Positions 16,104 to 26,993 of a stretch of DNA of 64,000 nt are shown here, piece by piece. The number at the start of each line of letters is the position of its first letter. The stretch's first letter is position 1. The notes under the pieces are model-generated. The model saw only the letters and a list, made by a program, of their open reading frames with translations. It searched no databases and was not told where the DNA came from. Source of the DNA: Clostridium sp. KNHs205 (GTDB lineage: Bacteria; Bacillota; Clostridia; Lachnospirales; Lachnospiraceae); NCBI RefSeq assembly GCF_000702945.1, contig NZ_JNLE01000005.1:1488001-1552000 (forward strand), given 5' to 3'. Made by a program: the position numbers and the translations under genes.

Positions 16104-18956
16104 TTATACTACCGCCTCTTTATGATCTTCCAGCATCTTCTTAATATAGTATCCGGTATAGGATTTAGGAGACGCTGCTACTTCTTCCGGTGTACCTTTG
16201 GCAATTACTGTACCGCCTTTGTCTCCGCCTTCCGGTCCCATATCGATAATATAATCCGCTGTCTTGATAACCTCCAGATTATGCTCAATGACCACAACTG
16301 AATTCCCTCCCTCAGAGAGTCGTCTCAGTATCTCAATAAGCTTATGAACATCCGCAAAATGAAGTCCTGTAGTAGGCTCATCCAGAATATATATGGTCTT
16401 TCCTGTACTTCTCTTACTTAATTCAGTGGCAAGCTTGATTCTCTGTGCTTCACCACCGGATAACGTGGTTGAGGGTTGTCCCAGTCTGATATAAGATAAG
16501 CCTACATCATAAAGGGTCTCAATCTTTCTTCGGATAGAAGGCATATTTTCAAAGAATTTCATTGCTTCTTCTACTGTCATGTCAAGAACATCATAGATAT
16601 TCTTACCCTTATAACGTACTTCAAGAGTTTCACGGTTGTAACGTTTACCGCCGCACACTTCACAAGGTACATATACATCGGGAAGGAAGTTCATCTCGAT
16701 CTTTAAGATACCATCACCGGAGCAGGCCTCACAGCGACCACCTTTTACATTAAAGCTGAATCTTCCTTTGGTATAGCCCTTCATTTTTGCATCAGCTGTT
16801 GCTGAGAATAAGTCTCTTATCTGGTCAAATACACCAGTATAGGTTGCAGGATTGGATCTTGGTGTCCTTCCAATAGGTGACTGATCGATGTTGATTACTT
16901 TATCCAGCTTGTCTATGCCAATCATAGCCTCATGTTTACCGGGAATACAACGTGCCCTGTTTAAGTCTCTGGATAATCTCTTATTAAGTATTTCTGTTAC
17001 CAGTGAGCTCTTACCGGAACCGGATACTCCGGTTACACAGGTCATAATGCCTAAAGGTATATCCACAGAAACATTCTTAAGATTGTTCTCGGTAGCACCT
17101 TTTATAGTCAGGTATCCCGTAGGTTTCCTGCGTTCATCAGGAACGGGAATTTTGATTCTTCCGCTTAGATAAGCACCGGTGATGGATTCTTCCACCTTCA
17201 TAATCTCCTGGGCAGTTCCCGCTGCAATTACCTCACCACCGTGTTCACCGGCTCCGGGCCCTATATCGATAATATAGTCTGCTGCAAACATGGTGTCTTC
17301 ATCATGTTCAACTACTATTAGTGTATTTCCTAACTCTTTCAGGTTCTTAAGAGTCTTAAGAAGTTTGTCGTTATCTCTCTGGTGGAGTCCAATACTAGGT
17401 TCATCCAGAATATAAGCAACACCTACAAGTCCGGAACCAATCTGTGTTGCCAGACGTATTCTCTGTGCTTCCCCACCGGATAGGGAACCAGTAGCACGGG
17501 AAAGAGAAAGATAATCTAGTCCTACATCCATTAAGAAACCGACTCTTGCGCAAATTTCCTTTAACACCAGTTCACCGATTTTAAGCTGGGTAGGTGTCAG
17601 TTTGAGATTTTTTAAAAAAGAACTTAAATCTCTGATGGAATAATCCGTTACTTCTGATATATTTTTATCTCCCACAGTTACTGCCAGAGAACCTTTTTTC
17701 AGTCTTCGTCCTCCGCATTCCTTACAGGGGGTAGTCTTCATAAAGCTTTCATATTCTTGTTTCGTTGTTTCTGAACCGGTCTCACGGTAACGGCGTTCCA
17801 GATTCTTAATGAGACCTTCAAAAGCAACATCATATACGCCTTCGCCTCTTTGTCCCTTATATCTTACCTTAACGACTTTTCCGTTGGTGCCGTGCATAAG
17901 CATATGCTTGATATTATCCGGAAGTTCCTCATAAGGTGTATTAAGGTTAAAGTTATATTCCTTTGAAAGTGCTTCCAAGGTACATCTGGTATAACTGCTC
18001 CTATCTGTTGCAGACTGCCAGCCAAGAGCAGCAATAGCTCCGTCTGCCAGACTGATAGAACCATCGGGAATTATCAGTTCTTCTGCAAATTCCATCTTGA
18101 TACCCAGCCCGTGGCATTCCGGGCAGGCTCCAAAAGGATTATTAAAAGAGAAGCTTCTTGGCTCGATTTCTTCAATGCTTATATTACAATCCGGGCAGGC
18201 AAAGTTCTGACTGAAGCTTAAGGGCTTTTCTCCTGCTACGTCTATCATTAACAGACCTTCTGAAAGTTTCAGAACACTTTCAATAGAGTCGGAAAGACGT
18301 TTCTCAATTCCTTCCTTCACAATCAGACGGTCTACAATAATCTCAATATTATGTTTAATATTCTTTTCCAGTTTAATCTCTTCTGTCAGTTCGTATAGAT
18401 GGCCGTCAATCATAACTCGGATATAGCCGCTTTTCTTAGCCTGCTCCAGTAATTTGACATGTTCACCTTTTCTTCCCCTTACAACAGGTGCCAGAAGCTG
18501 AATTCTGCTGCCTTCCTTTAACCGCATGATTTCATCTACCATCTGATCCACGGTCTGCTTCTTGATTTCCTTACCGCACTTAGGGCAATGAGGAATTCCT
18601 ACTCTGGCATAAAGCAAGCGGAAATAATCATAGATTTCTGTAACGGTTCCTACAGTGGAACGGGGATTACGGTTGGTAGACTTCTGGTCAATGGAGATTG
18701 CCGGTGACAGACCTTCAATGCTCTCTACATTGGGTTTTTCCATCTGTCCCAAGAACTGTCTCGCATAAGATGAGAGAGATTCCATATATCTTCTCTGTCC
18801 CTCTGCATATATGGTATCAAAGGCCAGAGAGGACTTACCGGATCCGCTTAAGCCTGTTAACACTACAAATTCATCCCTGGGGATATTTACTGTGACATTC
18901 TTTAAATTATGTTCCTTGGCTCCTCTTATCTTTATATAATGTTTCTTATCAGCCAT
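16104..18956 (-). CDS. uvrA: Excinuclease ABC subunit A
   Basis: A 950-residue damage-recognition ATPase of nucleotide excision repair. I start at [20 protein letters not shown] (18956, RBS AGAGG) and not the earlier in-frame ATG at 18998. It has two ABC cassettes: Walker [15 protein letters not shown] near the N-terminus and [15 protein letters not shown] around residue 630; signature LSGGEAQRI appears twice. Zinc modules CPKCGKE, CPDC...[12 protein letters not shown] and CEAC...CEVCGGKRY are complete. It lies downstream of uvrB with a 600-base gap and is followed without space by the yfbR-like gene. No clear LexA box was found upstream. Confidence 0.98.
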   Translation of the reverse strand: MADKKHYIKIRGAKEHNLKNVTVNIPRDEFVVLTGLSGSGKSSLAFDTIYAEGQRRYMESLSSYARQFLGQMEKPNVESIEGLSPAISIDQKSTNRNPRSTVGTVTEIYDYFRLLYARVGIPHCPKCGKEIKKQTVDQMVDEIMRLKEGSRIQLLAPVVRGRKGEHVKLLEQAKKSGYIRVMIDGHLYELTEEIKLEKNIKHNIEIIVDRLIVKEGIEKRLSDSIESVLKLSEGLLMIDVAGEKPLSFSQNFACPDCNISIEEIEPRSFSFNNPFGACPECHGLGIKMEFAEELIIPDGSISLADGAIAALGWQSATDRSSYTRCTLEALSKEYNFNLNTPYEELPDNIKHMLMHGTNGKVVKVRYKGQRGEGVYDVAFEGLIKNLERRYRETGSETTKQEYESFMKTTPCKECGGRRLKKGSLAVTVGDKNISEVTDYSIRDLSSFLKNLKLTPTQLKIGELVLKEICARVGFLMDVGLDYLSLSRATGSLSGGEAQRIRLATQIGSGLVGVAYILDEPSIGLHQRDNDKLLKTLKNLKELGNTLIVVEHDEDTMFAADYIIDIGPGAGEHGGEVIAAGTAQEIMKVEESITGAYLSGRIKIPVPDERRKPTGYLTIKGATENNLKNVSVDIPLGIMTCVTGVSGSGKSSLVTEILNKRLSRDLNRARCIPGKHEAMIGIDKLDKVINIDQSPIGRTPRSNPATYTGVFDQIRDLFSATADAKMKGYTKGRFSFNVKGGRCEACSGDGILKIEMNFLPDVYVPCEVCGGKRYNRETLEVRYKGKNIYDVLDMTVEEAMKFFENMPSIRRKIETLYDVGLSYIRLGQPSTTLSGGEAQRIKLATELSKRSTGKTIYILDEPTTGLHFADVHKLIEILRRLSEGGNSVVVIEHNLEVIKTADYIIDMGPEGGDKGGTVIAKGTPEEVAASPKSYTGYYIKKMLEDHKEAVV

Positions 18957-19350
18957 TTTAACCTCTTTCTTCCTATCAAAGCTCAGCTTGATATTCATTA
19001 AATAGCAGTACTTCTATGTTTTACTAAACTTGTTGCCAGTGTCCAGACATCATCATTCATTTTGGCGCATTTAATGCTGTCTGTATATATTTAATTAATT
19101 CCTGTTATGGTTAGAAATCTCAATATCGTGAAAAATCCAATATCTTTTCTTTTTGAAATCATATCATAACGCATAAATTAGCATATTATTAACTACAAAG
19201 AATCTATAAATAAAAATACGGATTGAATATCTGTCGTCTCTGTCTTGCGAACAAGGCTTTAAATAGTTGGTTGTATCATATTCGCAAACTGTAACTAACT
19301 GCCTGGACAAATCTCACCTAATACAACATCTGTAATTTAAGCTAATACCA

Positions 19351-19436
19351 CTAATGCTTTGTTGTCATGATACTATCCTCTTCCGTAAGAGAAGAAAGCA
19401 GCCTGGAAGAATGCCGCTAATGCTTTGTTGTCATGA
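19351..19436. repeat. 20-bp direct repeat pair between uvrB and uvrA
   Basis: CTAATGCTTTGTTGTCATGA occurs exactly at 19351-19370 and 19417-19436. The 19000-19575 gap holds no ORF with a ribosome binding site. The two copies could be a duplication scar or sites for a regulator of uvrA. Confidence 0.7.
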
Positions 19437-19575
19437 CAGGACAGCTTACACGGCTTTACAGCGGATGGCTGTATAAGCCTATTCCTCATTCTCTGATTTG
19501 TTTCCGCATAAATATCAGGCATAAATATCAAGTACAAATATTTATTCATTTTCGCATAAAGACAGTACCAATACT

Positions 19576-21564
19576 CTAGTCTTCCATATCATGGAGCTGC
19601 TTCTTTAATTCCATCAAATGATCTCTTAACTCGGCTGCAAGTTCGAAATTCAGCTCTGCAGCTGCTGTCTGCATATCCTTGGTAACTTTCTTGACAACTG
19701 CCTCCAGCTCTTTGCGGGACATGGATTCCGGATCCTTATCCATCTTATAGAAGTTCTTATCGGCCTTTTTCGAGATTCGTATTAGTTCTCGTACCTTCTT
19801 CTGAATGGTGGTAGGTGTTATACCATGCTCTTCATTATATTTCTGCTGGATGGCTCTTCTTCGGTTGGTCTCTGATATCGCTTTATTCATCGAATCTGTC
19901 ATCTTATCCGCATACATGATAACTCTTCCTTCTGAGTTACGGGCTGCACGTCCGATTGTCTGGATAAGCGAAGTCTCTGAACGTAAGAAACCTTCCTTAT
20001 CAGCGTCTAAGATGGCTACCAGAGTGATTTCCGGAATATCAAGACCTTCCCTAAGTAAGTTAATACCCACCAATACATCGAATACATCCATACGCATGTC
20101 ACGAATAATTTCAGATCGTTCCAGGGTATCGATATCAGAATGGAGATATTTCACACGGATTCCAACTTCTCTCATATAAGCAGTCAGATCCTCTGCCATC
20201 CTCTTGGTCAGTGTGGTAACTAATATCTTATTCTTATTCGCTACTTCCTTATTTACTTCGCCAATCAGGTCATCAATCTGCCCGTTAACAGGTCTGACCA
20301 TAACCTCCGGGTCCAAAAGACCGGTAGGTCTGATAATCTGTTCCGTACGTAATAATTCGTGTTCTTTCTCGTAAACAGAGGGGGTTGCAGATACAAACAT
20401 CATCTGATTAATCTTATTCTCAAACTCTTCAAAATTCAAAGGTCTGTTGTCCTTAGCAGATGGCAGACGGAAACCATAGTTAACCAAGGTACTCTTTCTG
20501 GCCTGGTCGCCTGCATACATACCTCTAATCTGTGGTATGGTAATATGGGACTCATCCACGATAATTAAGAAGTCATCGGGAAAATAATCTATCAGGGTAT
20601 GAGGAGTACTTCCCGGTTCCAGTCCCGAAAGATGTCTGGAGTAATTCTCAATACCTGAGCAGAAGCCGGTCTCCCGAAGCATCTCTATATCAAAGTTCGT
20701 TCTCTCTGCAATTCTCTGAGCTTCCAGGAGCTTGTCTTCACTCTTAAAATAGAGTACTCTTTCATCTAATTCTTCCTGAATTGTCTTAATAGCACCCTCT
20801 AACTTTTCCTGTGATACTACGTAATGGGAAGCCGGAAAGATTGCCATGTGTTCCAAGGTACATTTAATTTCTCCTGTAAGTACATCAATCTCTGTTATCC
20901 GGTCAATCTCATCACCAAAGAATTCCACACGGACAGCCCTGTCATCGGAAGTAACAGGGAATATCTCTACCACATCTCCGTTAACACGGAAGGTACCACG
21001 CTTGAAATCCATATTGTTTCTGGTATATTGAAGGTCTACCAGCTTTCTTAATATCTCATCCCTCTCCCTTACCATTCCGGGACGTAAGGATATTACCATC
21101 TCCTGATAGTCAATGGGATCTCCTAAACCATAGATACAGGACACACTGGCTACAATAATTACATCTCTTCGTTCTGATAAGGCTGCTGTAGCAGAATGCC
21201 TCAGCTTATCAATCTCATCGTTAATTGCTGAATCCTTCTCAATATAGGTATCTGTTGAAGGCACATAAGCTTCCGGCTGATAATAATCATAATAGCTGAC
21301 AAAGTACTCTACGGAATTCTCAGGAAAAAACTCTTTAAATTCACCATACAGCTGCGCTGCCAGGGTCTTATTATGTGCTATTACCAGAGTTGGCCGGTTA
21401 AGCTCCTGAATAACATTGGCCATGGTAAAAGTCTTTCCGGAACCAGTTACGCCAAGGAGAGTCTCAAACTGGTTTCCTTCCCGGAAACCTTGCAAAAGCT
21501 GCTTTATCGCCTCTGGCTGATCTCCAGTAGGAGCATATTCCGAAACAAGCTTAAATTCACTCAT
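19576..21564 (-). CDS. uvrB: Excinuclease ABC subunit B
   Basis: A 662-residue DNA helicase-like component of excision repair. Start chosen at [17 protein letters not shown] (21564, RBS GAAAGGA); the 14-residue upstream extension lacks an RBS. Walker A is [10 protein letters not shown]. The beta-hairpin region with [20 protein letters not shown] holds DNA. The helicase motifs SATPSVYE and QTIGRAARN are present, and the C-terminal UVR domain ([18 protein letters not shown]) binds UvrC. A LexA-like box and a good promoter lie about 190-235 bases upstream. Confidence 0.98.
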   Translation of the reverse strand: MSEFKLVSEYAPTGDQPEAIKQLLQGFREGNQFETLLGVTGSGKTFTMANVIQELNRPTLVIAHNKTLAAQLYGEFKEFFPENSVEYFVSYYDYYQPEAYVPSTDTYIEKDSAINDEIDKLRHSATAALSERRDVIIVASVSCIYGLGDPIDYQEMVISLRPGMVRERDEILRKLVDLQYTRNNMDFKRGTFRVNGDVVEIFPVTSDDRAVRVEFFGDEIDRITEIDVLTGEIKCTLEHMAIFPASHYVVSQEKLEGAIKTIQEELDERVLYFKSEDKLLEAQRIAERTNFDIEMLRETGFCSGIENYSRHLSGLEPGSTPHTLIDYFPDDFLIIVDESHITIPQIRGMYAGDQARKSTLVNYGFRLPSAKDNRPLNFEEFENKINQMMFVSATPSVYEKEHELLRTEQIIRPTGLLDPEVMVRPVNGQIDDLIGEVNKEVANKNKILVTTLTKRMAEDLTAYMREVGIRVKYLHSDIDTLERSEIIRDMRMDVFDVLVGINLLREGLDIPEITLVAILDADKEGFLRSETSLIQTIGRAARNSEGRVIMYADKMTDSMNKAISETNRRRAIQQKYNEEHGITPTTIQKKVRELIRISKKADKNFYKMDKDPESMSRKELEAVVKKVTKDMQTAAAELNFELAAELRDHLMELKKQLHDMED

Positions 21565-21749
21565 TTTACTATCCTTTCTTATAGCGCACTGCCTTCTTAC
21601 GACCATCTGACTTATGGGGTGTTACGACACTTGCAGAACGCTGCATCCTTCCTCGTTAACTTCGTCTATATAAGTATGGGTTTCTGATCTTCCTTTCTAA
21701 ACCGGAATCCAGAATAACCAGTATATTTACCTAATATCAATTTCATGTC

Positions 21750-21778
21750 ATTATATCATACCTGTAAATTGAATGCAA
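21750..21778 (-). promoter_or_regulatory. uvrB promoter
   Basis: Minus strand TTGCAT (21773-21778), 17-base spacer, TATAAT (21750-21755). The leader to the uvrB ATG is about 180 bases. Confidence 0.65.
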
Positions 21779-21786
21779 TAATTTTT

Positions 21787-21800
21787 CGAATGTTTGTTCT
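21787..21800. promoter_or_regulatory. LexA (SOS) box upstream of uvrB
   Basis: CGAATGTTTGTTCT fits the Firmicute consensus CGAACNNNNGTTCG with two changes. It sits just upstream of the -35 element. The dinB promoter at 60250 has a related box beginning AGAACAAA on its coding strand. Confidence 0.6.
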
Positions 21801-21817
21801 GTATTTGCATAGAGAAA

Positions 21818-21883
21818 AACAGCCAGCTGTTATCGGTTTTCTTGTCACATTTTACAATAATCTCCGATTATAAGCTGGCTGTT
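21818..21883 (-). terminator. Long hairpin terminator after ctpA
   Basis: AACAGCCAGCT and AGCTGGCTGTT form the base of a long stem that also pairs ATCGG with CCGAT; the minus strand continues with GTTTTTCTC. It closes the ftsE-ftsX-peptidase-ctpA transcript before uvrB. Confidence 0.7.
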
Positions 21884-22048
21884 CACTATATGATTATTTA
21901 TGGGTATTGCTTCAAATTCGATTTGACGAAAAGACCCGTGGCACGCTGCTAGCACCCCATGCTCTGCCTCGCTCAGAGGAGCAAGACAGAGCTCAAAAAG
22001 TGTCTCTGTGAACTATTTTCGGCAAATTAACACTTTCACTTTATCTAC

Positions 22049-23302
22049 TTATTTTTTTGCTTTTATTTCTTTGTTCAGAATACTGATAGCCTTTTGAAGC
22101 TGATTATCTTCCTTCTTCTCAATTACGACTTTCTTACGAAGTGCTTCATCAAGCTCAACTGTTACATCAGGAGAAATACCAATCTTATGGATGTTTCTAC
22201 CCTTAGGAGTATAATATTTGGATACGGTAACTTTAATTGCAGTCCCATCGGTTAAAGGAAGAATGGACTGAACAATACCTTTACCAAAGCTTGTAGTTCC
22301 GACGATTGTTCCCTTTTCATAATCCTGAATGGCACCGGCAAAGATTTCAGAAGCACTTGCGCTGTTTCCGTTAATCAGCACAGCCAAAGGTTTATTAAAT
22401 TCCTCTTTGCCGTCGGATTTGTATTCATCACGGTTGCCGTATTTGTCTTCTGTATATACAATCAATCCGTTGGGGAGCATACGGTCCAGCATATCTACCA
22501 CGGTATCAAGTAATCCTCCCGGGTTATTTCTGATGTCAATTACAAGACCTTTCTGTCCCTGTTTCTCAAGGTCTGCAAGTGCCTGTCGGAACTGTTCTGC
22601 TGTAACCTCATCAAACTCAGAGATAGCAATATATCCTATCTTATTATCAAGCATTTCATACTCAATGGTAGGCACTTCTACTTTACGTCTGGTTATTGTA
22701 AATTCAATGGGATCAGCTTCACCTTCCCTGACAATGGTTACATTAACAGTGGTACCTTCTTCTCCTTTGATTTTACCGACAACTTCCGTGATATCTTTGC
22801 CTGTTACTTCTTCCTCATTTACTTTATAAAGTACATCTCCCGGCAGAAGACCTGCTTCATAAGCAGGACCGCCTACAAAAGGTTTCACGATTGAGAGTAC
22901 TCCCGTCTTAACATCGGAGGAAACTGTTGCACCAATACCATAATATACACCGCTGGAGGATTCCATTAAGGCCGTATACTCCTCTTTGGTATAATATACG
23001 GAATAAGGATCATCAAGACTTTGCAGAAGCCCTTTGTAAATACCCTCTGCCATGGTATTCTTATCTACCTTTTCCATATAATACTTATCTATCAGGCCTT
23101 CCAGTTTATCGATTTTCTTAAGGATATCCTGATCTGTTACCTGCGCTGCAGCAGATGCACTGGTATTCTCTGTCTTAACAGAATCATTTTCCCTCAGCAG
23201 GTTCTCATTTATCTTATTGGCAAAGACCGTTACAACAATTGCTACAATAACAAAAGTTGCAGCTAACCCGGATAAAAATCCGTTCAGAAATTTATTCTTC
23301 AT
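22049..23302 (-). CDS. ctpA: Carboxyl-terminal processing protease (S41, PDZ)
   Basis: A 417-residue membrane-anchored serine protease. Residues about 8-28 (GFLSGLAATFVIVAIVVTVF) form the signal anchor. The S41 N-terminal helical region runs to about 110, a PDZ domain follows (YYGIGATVSSDVKTGVLSIV, GLLPGDVLYKVNEEEV), then the protease with the nucleophile Ser in NGNSASASEIFAGA and the Lys in TTSFGKGIVQ. Members trim envelope and cell-wall hydrolase proteins. Last gene in the ftsEX cluster, suggesting it controls the neighbouring M23 hydrolase, as CtpA-type proteases do in other bacteria. Confidence 0.93.
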   Translation of the reverse strand: MKNKFLNGFLSGLAATFVIVAIVVTVFANKINENLLRENDSVKTENTSASAAAQVTDQDILKKIDKLEGLIDKYYMEKVDKNTMAEGIYKGLLQSLDDPYSVYYTKEEYTALMESSSGVYYGIGATVSSDVKTGVLSIVKPFVGGPAYEAGLLPGDVLYKVNEEEVTGKDITEVVGKIKGEEGTTVNVTIVREGEADPIEFTITRRKVEVPTIEYEMLDNKIGYIAISEFDEVTAEQFRQALADLEKQGQKGLVIDIRNNPGGLLDTVVDMLDRMLPNGLIVYTEDKYGNRDEYKSDGKEEFNKPLAVLINGNSASASEIFAGAIQDYEKGTIVGTTSFGKGIVQSILPLTDGTAIKVTVSKYYTPKGRNIHKIGISPDVTVELDEALRKKVVIEKKEDNQLQKAISILNKEIKAKK

Positions 23303-23399
23303 TGCTTTTACCTCTTTTCCGGGTCAGTCGGTACAATGGCTGCCCCTAATTTTAAAGTCGTTGTATATCGCAAGGGTATTTTATTGAATTCTTTTCTCG

Positions 23400-24758
23400 T
23401 TAGTAACTGACGTAGTTCATGGGATTCTTATATTCACCGTTTACAGTGACAGCAAAGTGCAGATGAGGTCCGGTGGATATTCCTGTTGACCCTACGAGAG
23501 CTATCGACTGTCCCTGGCTCACTTCATCGCCTACCGATACCAGAAGCTTAGAACAATGCATATAGATCGTATAGGTACTGTTACCATGATAAATCATAAT
23601 GTAATTACCACCAGAAACACTATAAGAGGCGGTTACAACACTTCCTCCAGCAGCCGCAACAATCGTTGTACCGGTAGGGGCGCCAATGTCAATTCCTTTA
23701 TGGTATGTACTGGCACCTTCCGTAGGCTGGTCACGGTAACCAAATCCGGAGGTTATTCTGCTGCTTGAAGGAACAGGCCACTTAAAGCCGTTTACCGTAG
23801 TTCCTGAAGAACCGCTATCACCTGAGGAGGAATTGTTGCCCGTAGAATTATTGTCTGAATCAGAGGAGTTTTGATTCTTGGCTTCTTCCTGCTTTCTTCG
23901 CTCTTCCTCTTCTTTTCTTTTACGTTCTTCCTCTTCTTTCCTTCTGCGCTCTTCTTCTTCGATTCTCTTTCTCTCAGCTTCTAACAATTGCTCGATAGCC
24001 GCTTCTTGATCCGCGATTTTCTGCGTATATTCAGCTGACAGTGCCTCTGACTGGTTTATACTCTTCTGGTACTTGACAACTTCCGCATTCTTATCCTTCA
24101 GCAATCTCTCGATGGTACCCTGTTCAAAGGTAAGTTCATCCTTTAAGGTATTCAAATCCTCCAGTACTACCTTTTGTTCGGCTTCTTTTTTTGTTACTTC
24201 TTCTTTTAGTTTCTTGTAGCCTTCTAAAAGCCCGTTATCATACTCTGTGATTTTCTCCTTATATTCCATTTGATTCAGCATATCGGAAAAATCCTCTGAC
24301 TGCAGGAGTATTTCAAGAATACCTGTATCGCCGTTCTCATACATATATTTAATACGGCTCTTCATAACAGAATACTGGTCTTTTTCTTTCTCTTTCGCTT
24401 TTACTAAATCTTCTTCAATAATTTTCAAATCACTTTCTGCTGTCTTTATCTTCTCATTGAGTTTATCAACTTCCTCGGTAAGATCATTCAGCTCCAAATC
24501 TAATTTCTCGATATATTTAAGTATATCATCTTTTTCTTTTTCTAATTCCTTAATTTTCGATTCAGTTTCTTCCTTTTTTCGTTCAAGGGCTGTCTTATTC
24601 TGTTTCGCTTTATCAATTTCACCAGCATAACTCAAGATATTCTGAGTAGCAAATATCAGAACCAATAATACTATCGGAACAAGCTTTAATTTTCTATGTA
24701 CTAATTTTTTAAAATCAACAGGACGGCCTTTTCGATCTGTAAACTGTATCCTCTTCAT
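23400..24758 (-). CDS. Coiled-coil M23 peptidoglycan hydrolase activator (EnvC/PcsB-like)
   Basis: About 452 residues. A membrane helix (LVPIVLLVLIFATQNILSY, near 30-48) is followed by roughly 220 residues of coiled coil. A charged Glu/Arg/Lys repeat then precedes a Ser/Gly/Asn linker. The C-terminal M23 LytM domain has TYHKGIDIGAPTGT, MHCSKL and GPHLHFAV, which supply the zinc ligands H, D and HxH, so it may be catalytic. FtsEX drives such proteins to split septal peptidoglycan. Order ftsE-ftsX-this gene supports that partnership. The ATG at 24758 has AAGAGG upstream; the GTG at 24764 is less likely. Confidence 0.88.
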   Translation of the reverse strand: MKRIQFTDRKGRPVDFKKLVHRKLKLVPIVLLVLIFATQNILSYAGEIDKAKQNKTALERKKEETESKIKELEKEKDDILKYIEKLDLELNDLTEEVDKLNEKIKTAESDLKIIEEDLVKAKEKEKDQYSVMKSRIKYMYENGDTGILEILLQSEDFSDMLNQMEYKEKITEYDNGLLEGYKKLKEEVTKKEAEQKVVLEDLNTLKDELTFEQGTIERLLKDKNAEVVKYQKSINQSEALSAEYTQKIADQEAAIEQLLEAERKRIEEEERRRKEEEERKRKEEEERRKQEEAKNQNSSDSDNNSTGNNSSSGDSGSSGTTVNGFKWPVPSSSRITSGFGYRDQPTEGASTYHKGIDIGAPTGTTIVAAAGGSVVTASYSVSGGNYIMIYHGNSTYTIYMHCSKLLVSVGDEVSQGQSIALVGSTGISTGPHLHFAVTVNGEYKNPMNYVSY

Positions 24759-24788
24759 TCGCACCTCTTCCCCTTTTTCATTGCATGT

Positions 24789-25703
24789 CTACTTGCCTTC
24801 TTTTAAACGCAGCTGCTTTCTAACAGTGAGATAGCTGCCAAAGAATCCGATTCCCACTCCCAAAATAAGGCTTAAGGGAACCAGTGTTTTAAATATACCA
24901 TTAACTTCAATAAATTGAAAGGTCCTGAAGATATTATTATATTTTCCAGATATGTAATCTATCAATCTATTATACATAAAATATAGAAATACCAACGGAA
25001 TTACCGAGCCCAAAAACCCAATTGTAATTCCTTCTACAATAAACGGTGCCCGGATAAAGGAATCCTTTGCTCCGATTAATTTCATAATTGAAATCTCTTC
25101 TCTTCTTACGGCAATACCCATTGTTACAGTTGTATTAATGAGGAATATGGCCACACCAAAGAGTATAATGATAATCGCTCCCGACACATAACCTACTAAG
25201 GCATTAAAGGTTTTAAAGGTATCTGCGATTGTGTCCGAATGATTAACCTGCCTTACTCCATCCAGTCTTTCAATAAAAGATACCAGGTCCTTTTGCATGG
25301 AGACATCATTTAATTTTACCGTATAGGATGCAGAATCCTTGAGAGGATTATCTTCCCCAAAGCTTTCTGCCAATTCTTTATTCAGATATTTTTCTTTATA
25401 GTTATTCCAGGTTTCCTCTGCGGAGACAAAGGTGATCGAAGCCACTTCTGCTCTTGTTCTGATCTCATCCCCTATAGTATCTATCTGATCCTGGCTGATG
25501 CCTTTGTCAAAAAATACTGTTACACCTACAGAGGTCTCAGCTGTCTTAACCATAAATTGAAAATTAGCAACCACAAAGTAAAAGATACCAAAAAGAAACA
25601 AGCAGGCTCCAATAGTTCCCACGGAAGCTGCTGAGAACATCCTGTTTCTGCGGATATTCTTAAAACCCTGTTTCATGCTGTAAATTATCGTACTAATACG
25701 CAT
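24789..25703 (-). CDS. ftsX: Cell-division ABC transporter permease
   Basis: A 304-residue membrane protein starting at MRISTIIYSMKQGFKNIRRN, whose ATG overlaps the ftsE end by 11 bases and has AAGAGGTGG upstream. The layout is FtsX: an N-terminal helix after the amphipathic KQGFKNIRRNRMFS, an extracellular loop domain (about 50-165), then three more helices (about 170-190, 220-245, 270-295) with the conserved RREEISIMKLIGAKDSFIRA coupling segment. It transmits the ATP cycle of FtsE to the periplasmic-side hydrolase encoded next. Confidence 0.95.
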   Translation of the reverse strand: MRISTIIYSMKQGFKNIRRNRMFSAASVGTIGACLFLFGIFYFVVANFQFMVKTAETSVGVTVFFDKGISQDQIDTIGDEIRTRAEVASITFVSAEETWNNYKEKYLNKELAESFGEDNPLKDSASYTVKLNDVSMQKDLVSFIERLDGVRQVNHSDTIADTFKTFNALVGYVSGAIIIILFGVAIFLINTTVTMGIAVRREEISIMKLIGAKDSFIRAPFIVEGITIGFLGSVIPLVFLYFMYNRLIDYISGKYNNIFRTFQFIEVNGIFKTLVPLSLILGVGIGFFGSYLTVRKQLRLKEGK

Positions 25704-26424
25704 GGGAATATCCACCTCTTTGCTCATCGCTGATTAATATGCCTTTACTCATAGTAATCACTCTCTTTTGCATTTTGTCTACAATTTCCTTGTTATGTGT
25801 TACTACAACTACGGTTGTTCCTCTTTTGTTAATATCCTCAAGCAAACGCATAATTTCCCAGGAATTCTTAGGGTCCAGGTTACCGGTAGGTTCGTCTGCC
25901 AGTAAAATGACCGGATTATTCACGAGGGCTCTGGCTAAGGCAACTCTTTGCTGTTCACCGCCGGAAAGCTCTGTAGGCAGGGATTTCTGCTTATCTAAGA
26001 GCCCCATAAGGGATAGCATAAGGGGAACCTGTCTTCTGATAGTACTTGCGGACACCTCGATTACCCGCTGGGCAAAGGCAACATTTTCATAAACGTTTCG
26101 ATCTTTTAACAATCGGAAATTCTGGAACACAACTCCGATTCCTCTTCTGTATTTTGCAACCTGTCTATGTCTCATTCTTGTCAAATCTTTAAAATTTACA
26201 TATATTTTCCCGCTGGTGGGTTCAATTTCCTTTAAAATCAATTTTATCAGCGTTGATTTTCCTGAACCGCTGCTGCCAACTATAAACACGAACTCTCCTT
26301 TTGTAATCTGAAAGCTTATATTATTGATAGCCGGAGTCCCCTTTTGATAGGACTTTGATACTTTGTCAAAAACTATCACCGGAGCATCTGCTTCTTCCAA
26401 ACTCTTATTTCTATTGTTATTCAT
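25693..26424 (-). CDS. ftsE: Cell-division ABC transporter ATPase
   Basis: A 243-residue cytoplasmic ATPase. Start at MNNNRNKSLEEADAPVIVFD (26424), behind AAAGGTG. Walker A GSSGSGKSTLIKLI, Q-loop region VVFQNFRLLKDRNVYENVAF typical of FtsE, signature LSGGEQQRVALARAL, Walker B ILLADEPTGNLD. The protein is slightly longer at both ends than the usual 225-230 residues. It pairs with FtsX to regulate septal wall hydrolysis. Confidence 0.96.
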   Translation of the reverse strand: MNNNRNKSLEEADAPVIVFDKVSKSYQKGTPAINNISFQITKGEFVFIVGSSGSGKSTLIKLILKEIEPTSGKIYVNFKDLTRMRHRQVAKYRRGIGVVFQNFRLLKDRNVYENVAFAQRVIEVSASTIRRQVPLMLSLMGLLDKQKSLPTELSGGEQQRVALARALVNNPVILLADEPTGNLDPKNSWEIMRLLEDINKRGTTVVVVTHNKEIVDKMQKRVITMSKGILISDEQRGGYSHAY

Positions 26425-26539
26425 TCCCAACACCTTTCTAAAACCTGGTGAACTCCTCATCCTTTTTGTAATTAATAGCTTATGAATACCGAACGTATAG
26501 ATACTGAATTAATAAATATAGAACCAATAAGTACTGTCC

Positions 26540-26830
26540 AATAAATACCTATCTATTACCAATCTATAAGTAACAATTTTTATAAGCAACATTCCGTAAA
26601 TATTAATCCGTAAGTAACGATTTATAGGTAACGTTTCTCAAGTAACAATCCAAAATTCCATATGTAACGATTTATAAGTAACGTTTCTTAAGTAACAATC
26701 CGTAAGTACCAATCTATAAGTAATTTCATATGTACTAATTCATAAGTACCTATTCATATGTGTTAATCCATAAGTACTAATTATAAGTATGGACTTATAA
26801 TTAGTATTCCATAATTTCTAATCCATAAAT
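26540..26830. repeat. Degenerate AT-rich tandem repeats upstream of ftsE
   Basis: Units like AAGTAACAATTTATAAGTAAC recur about ten times with drift in length (13-30 bases). The 26425-26993 gap shows no ORF, and the repeats lie in the region that must hold the ftsE promoter and the end of the next gene. Confidence 0.6.
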
Positions 26831-26993
26831 ACTGATTCTATATACCAGTGATAAAGTATTTATCTCAAAACTGTCAAAGAACATATCTAAATATATAACA
26901 ATATAAATGAATCCTGTGTAAAAGAATAGAGGGGGGCTCTCAAAGAGAAAGCCTTACCCTCTTACTAAACACTATGATATCTCCAGCTTTTCT

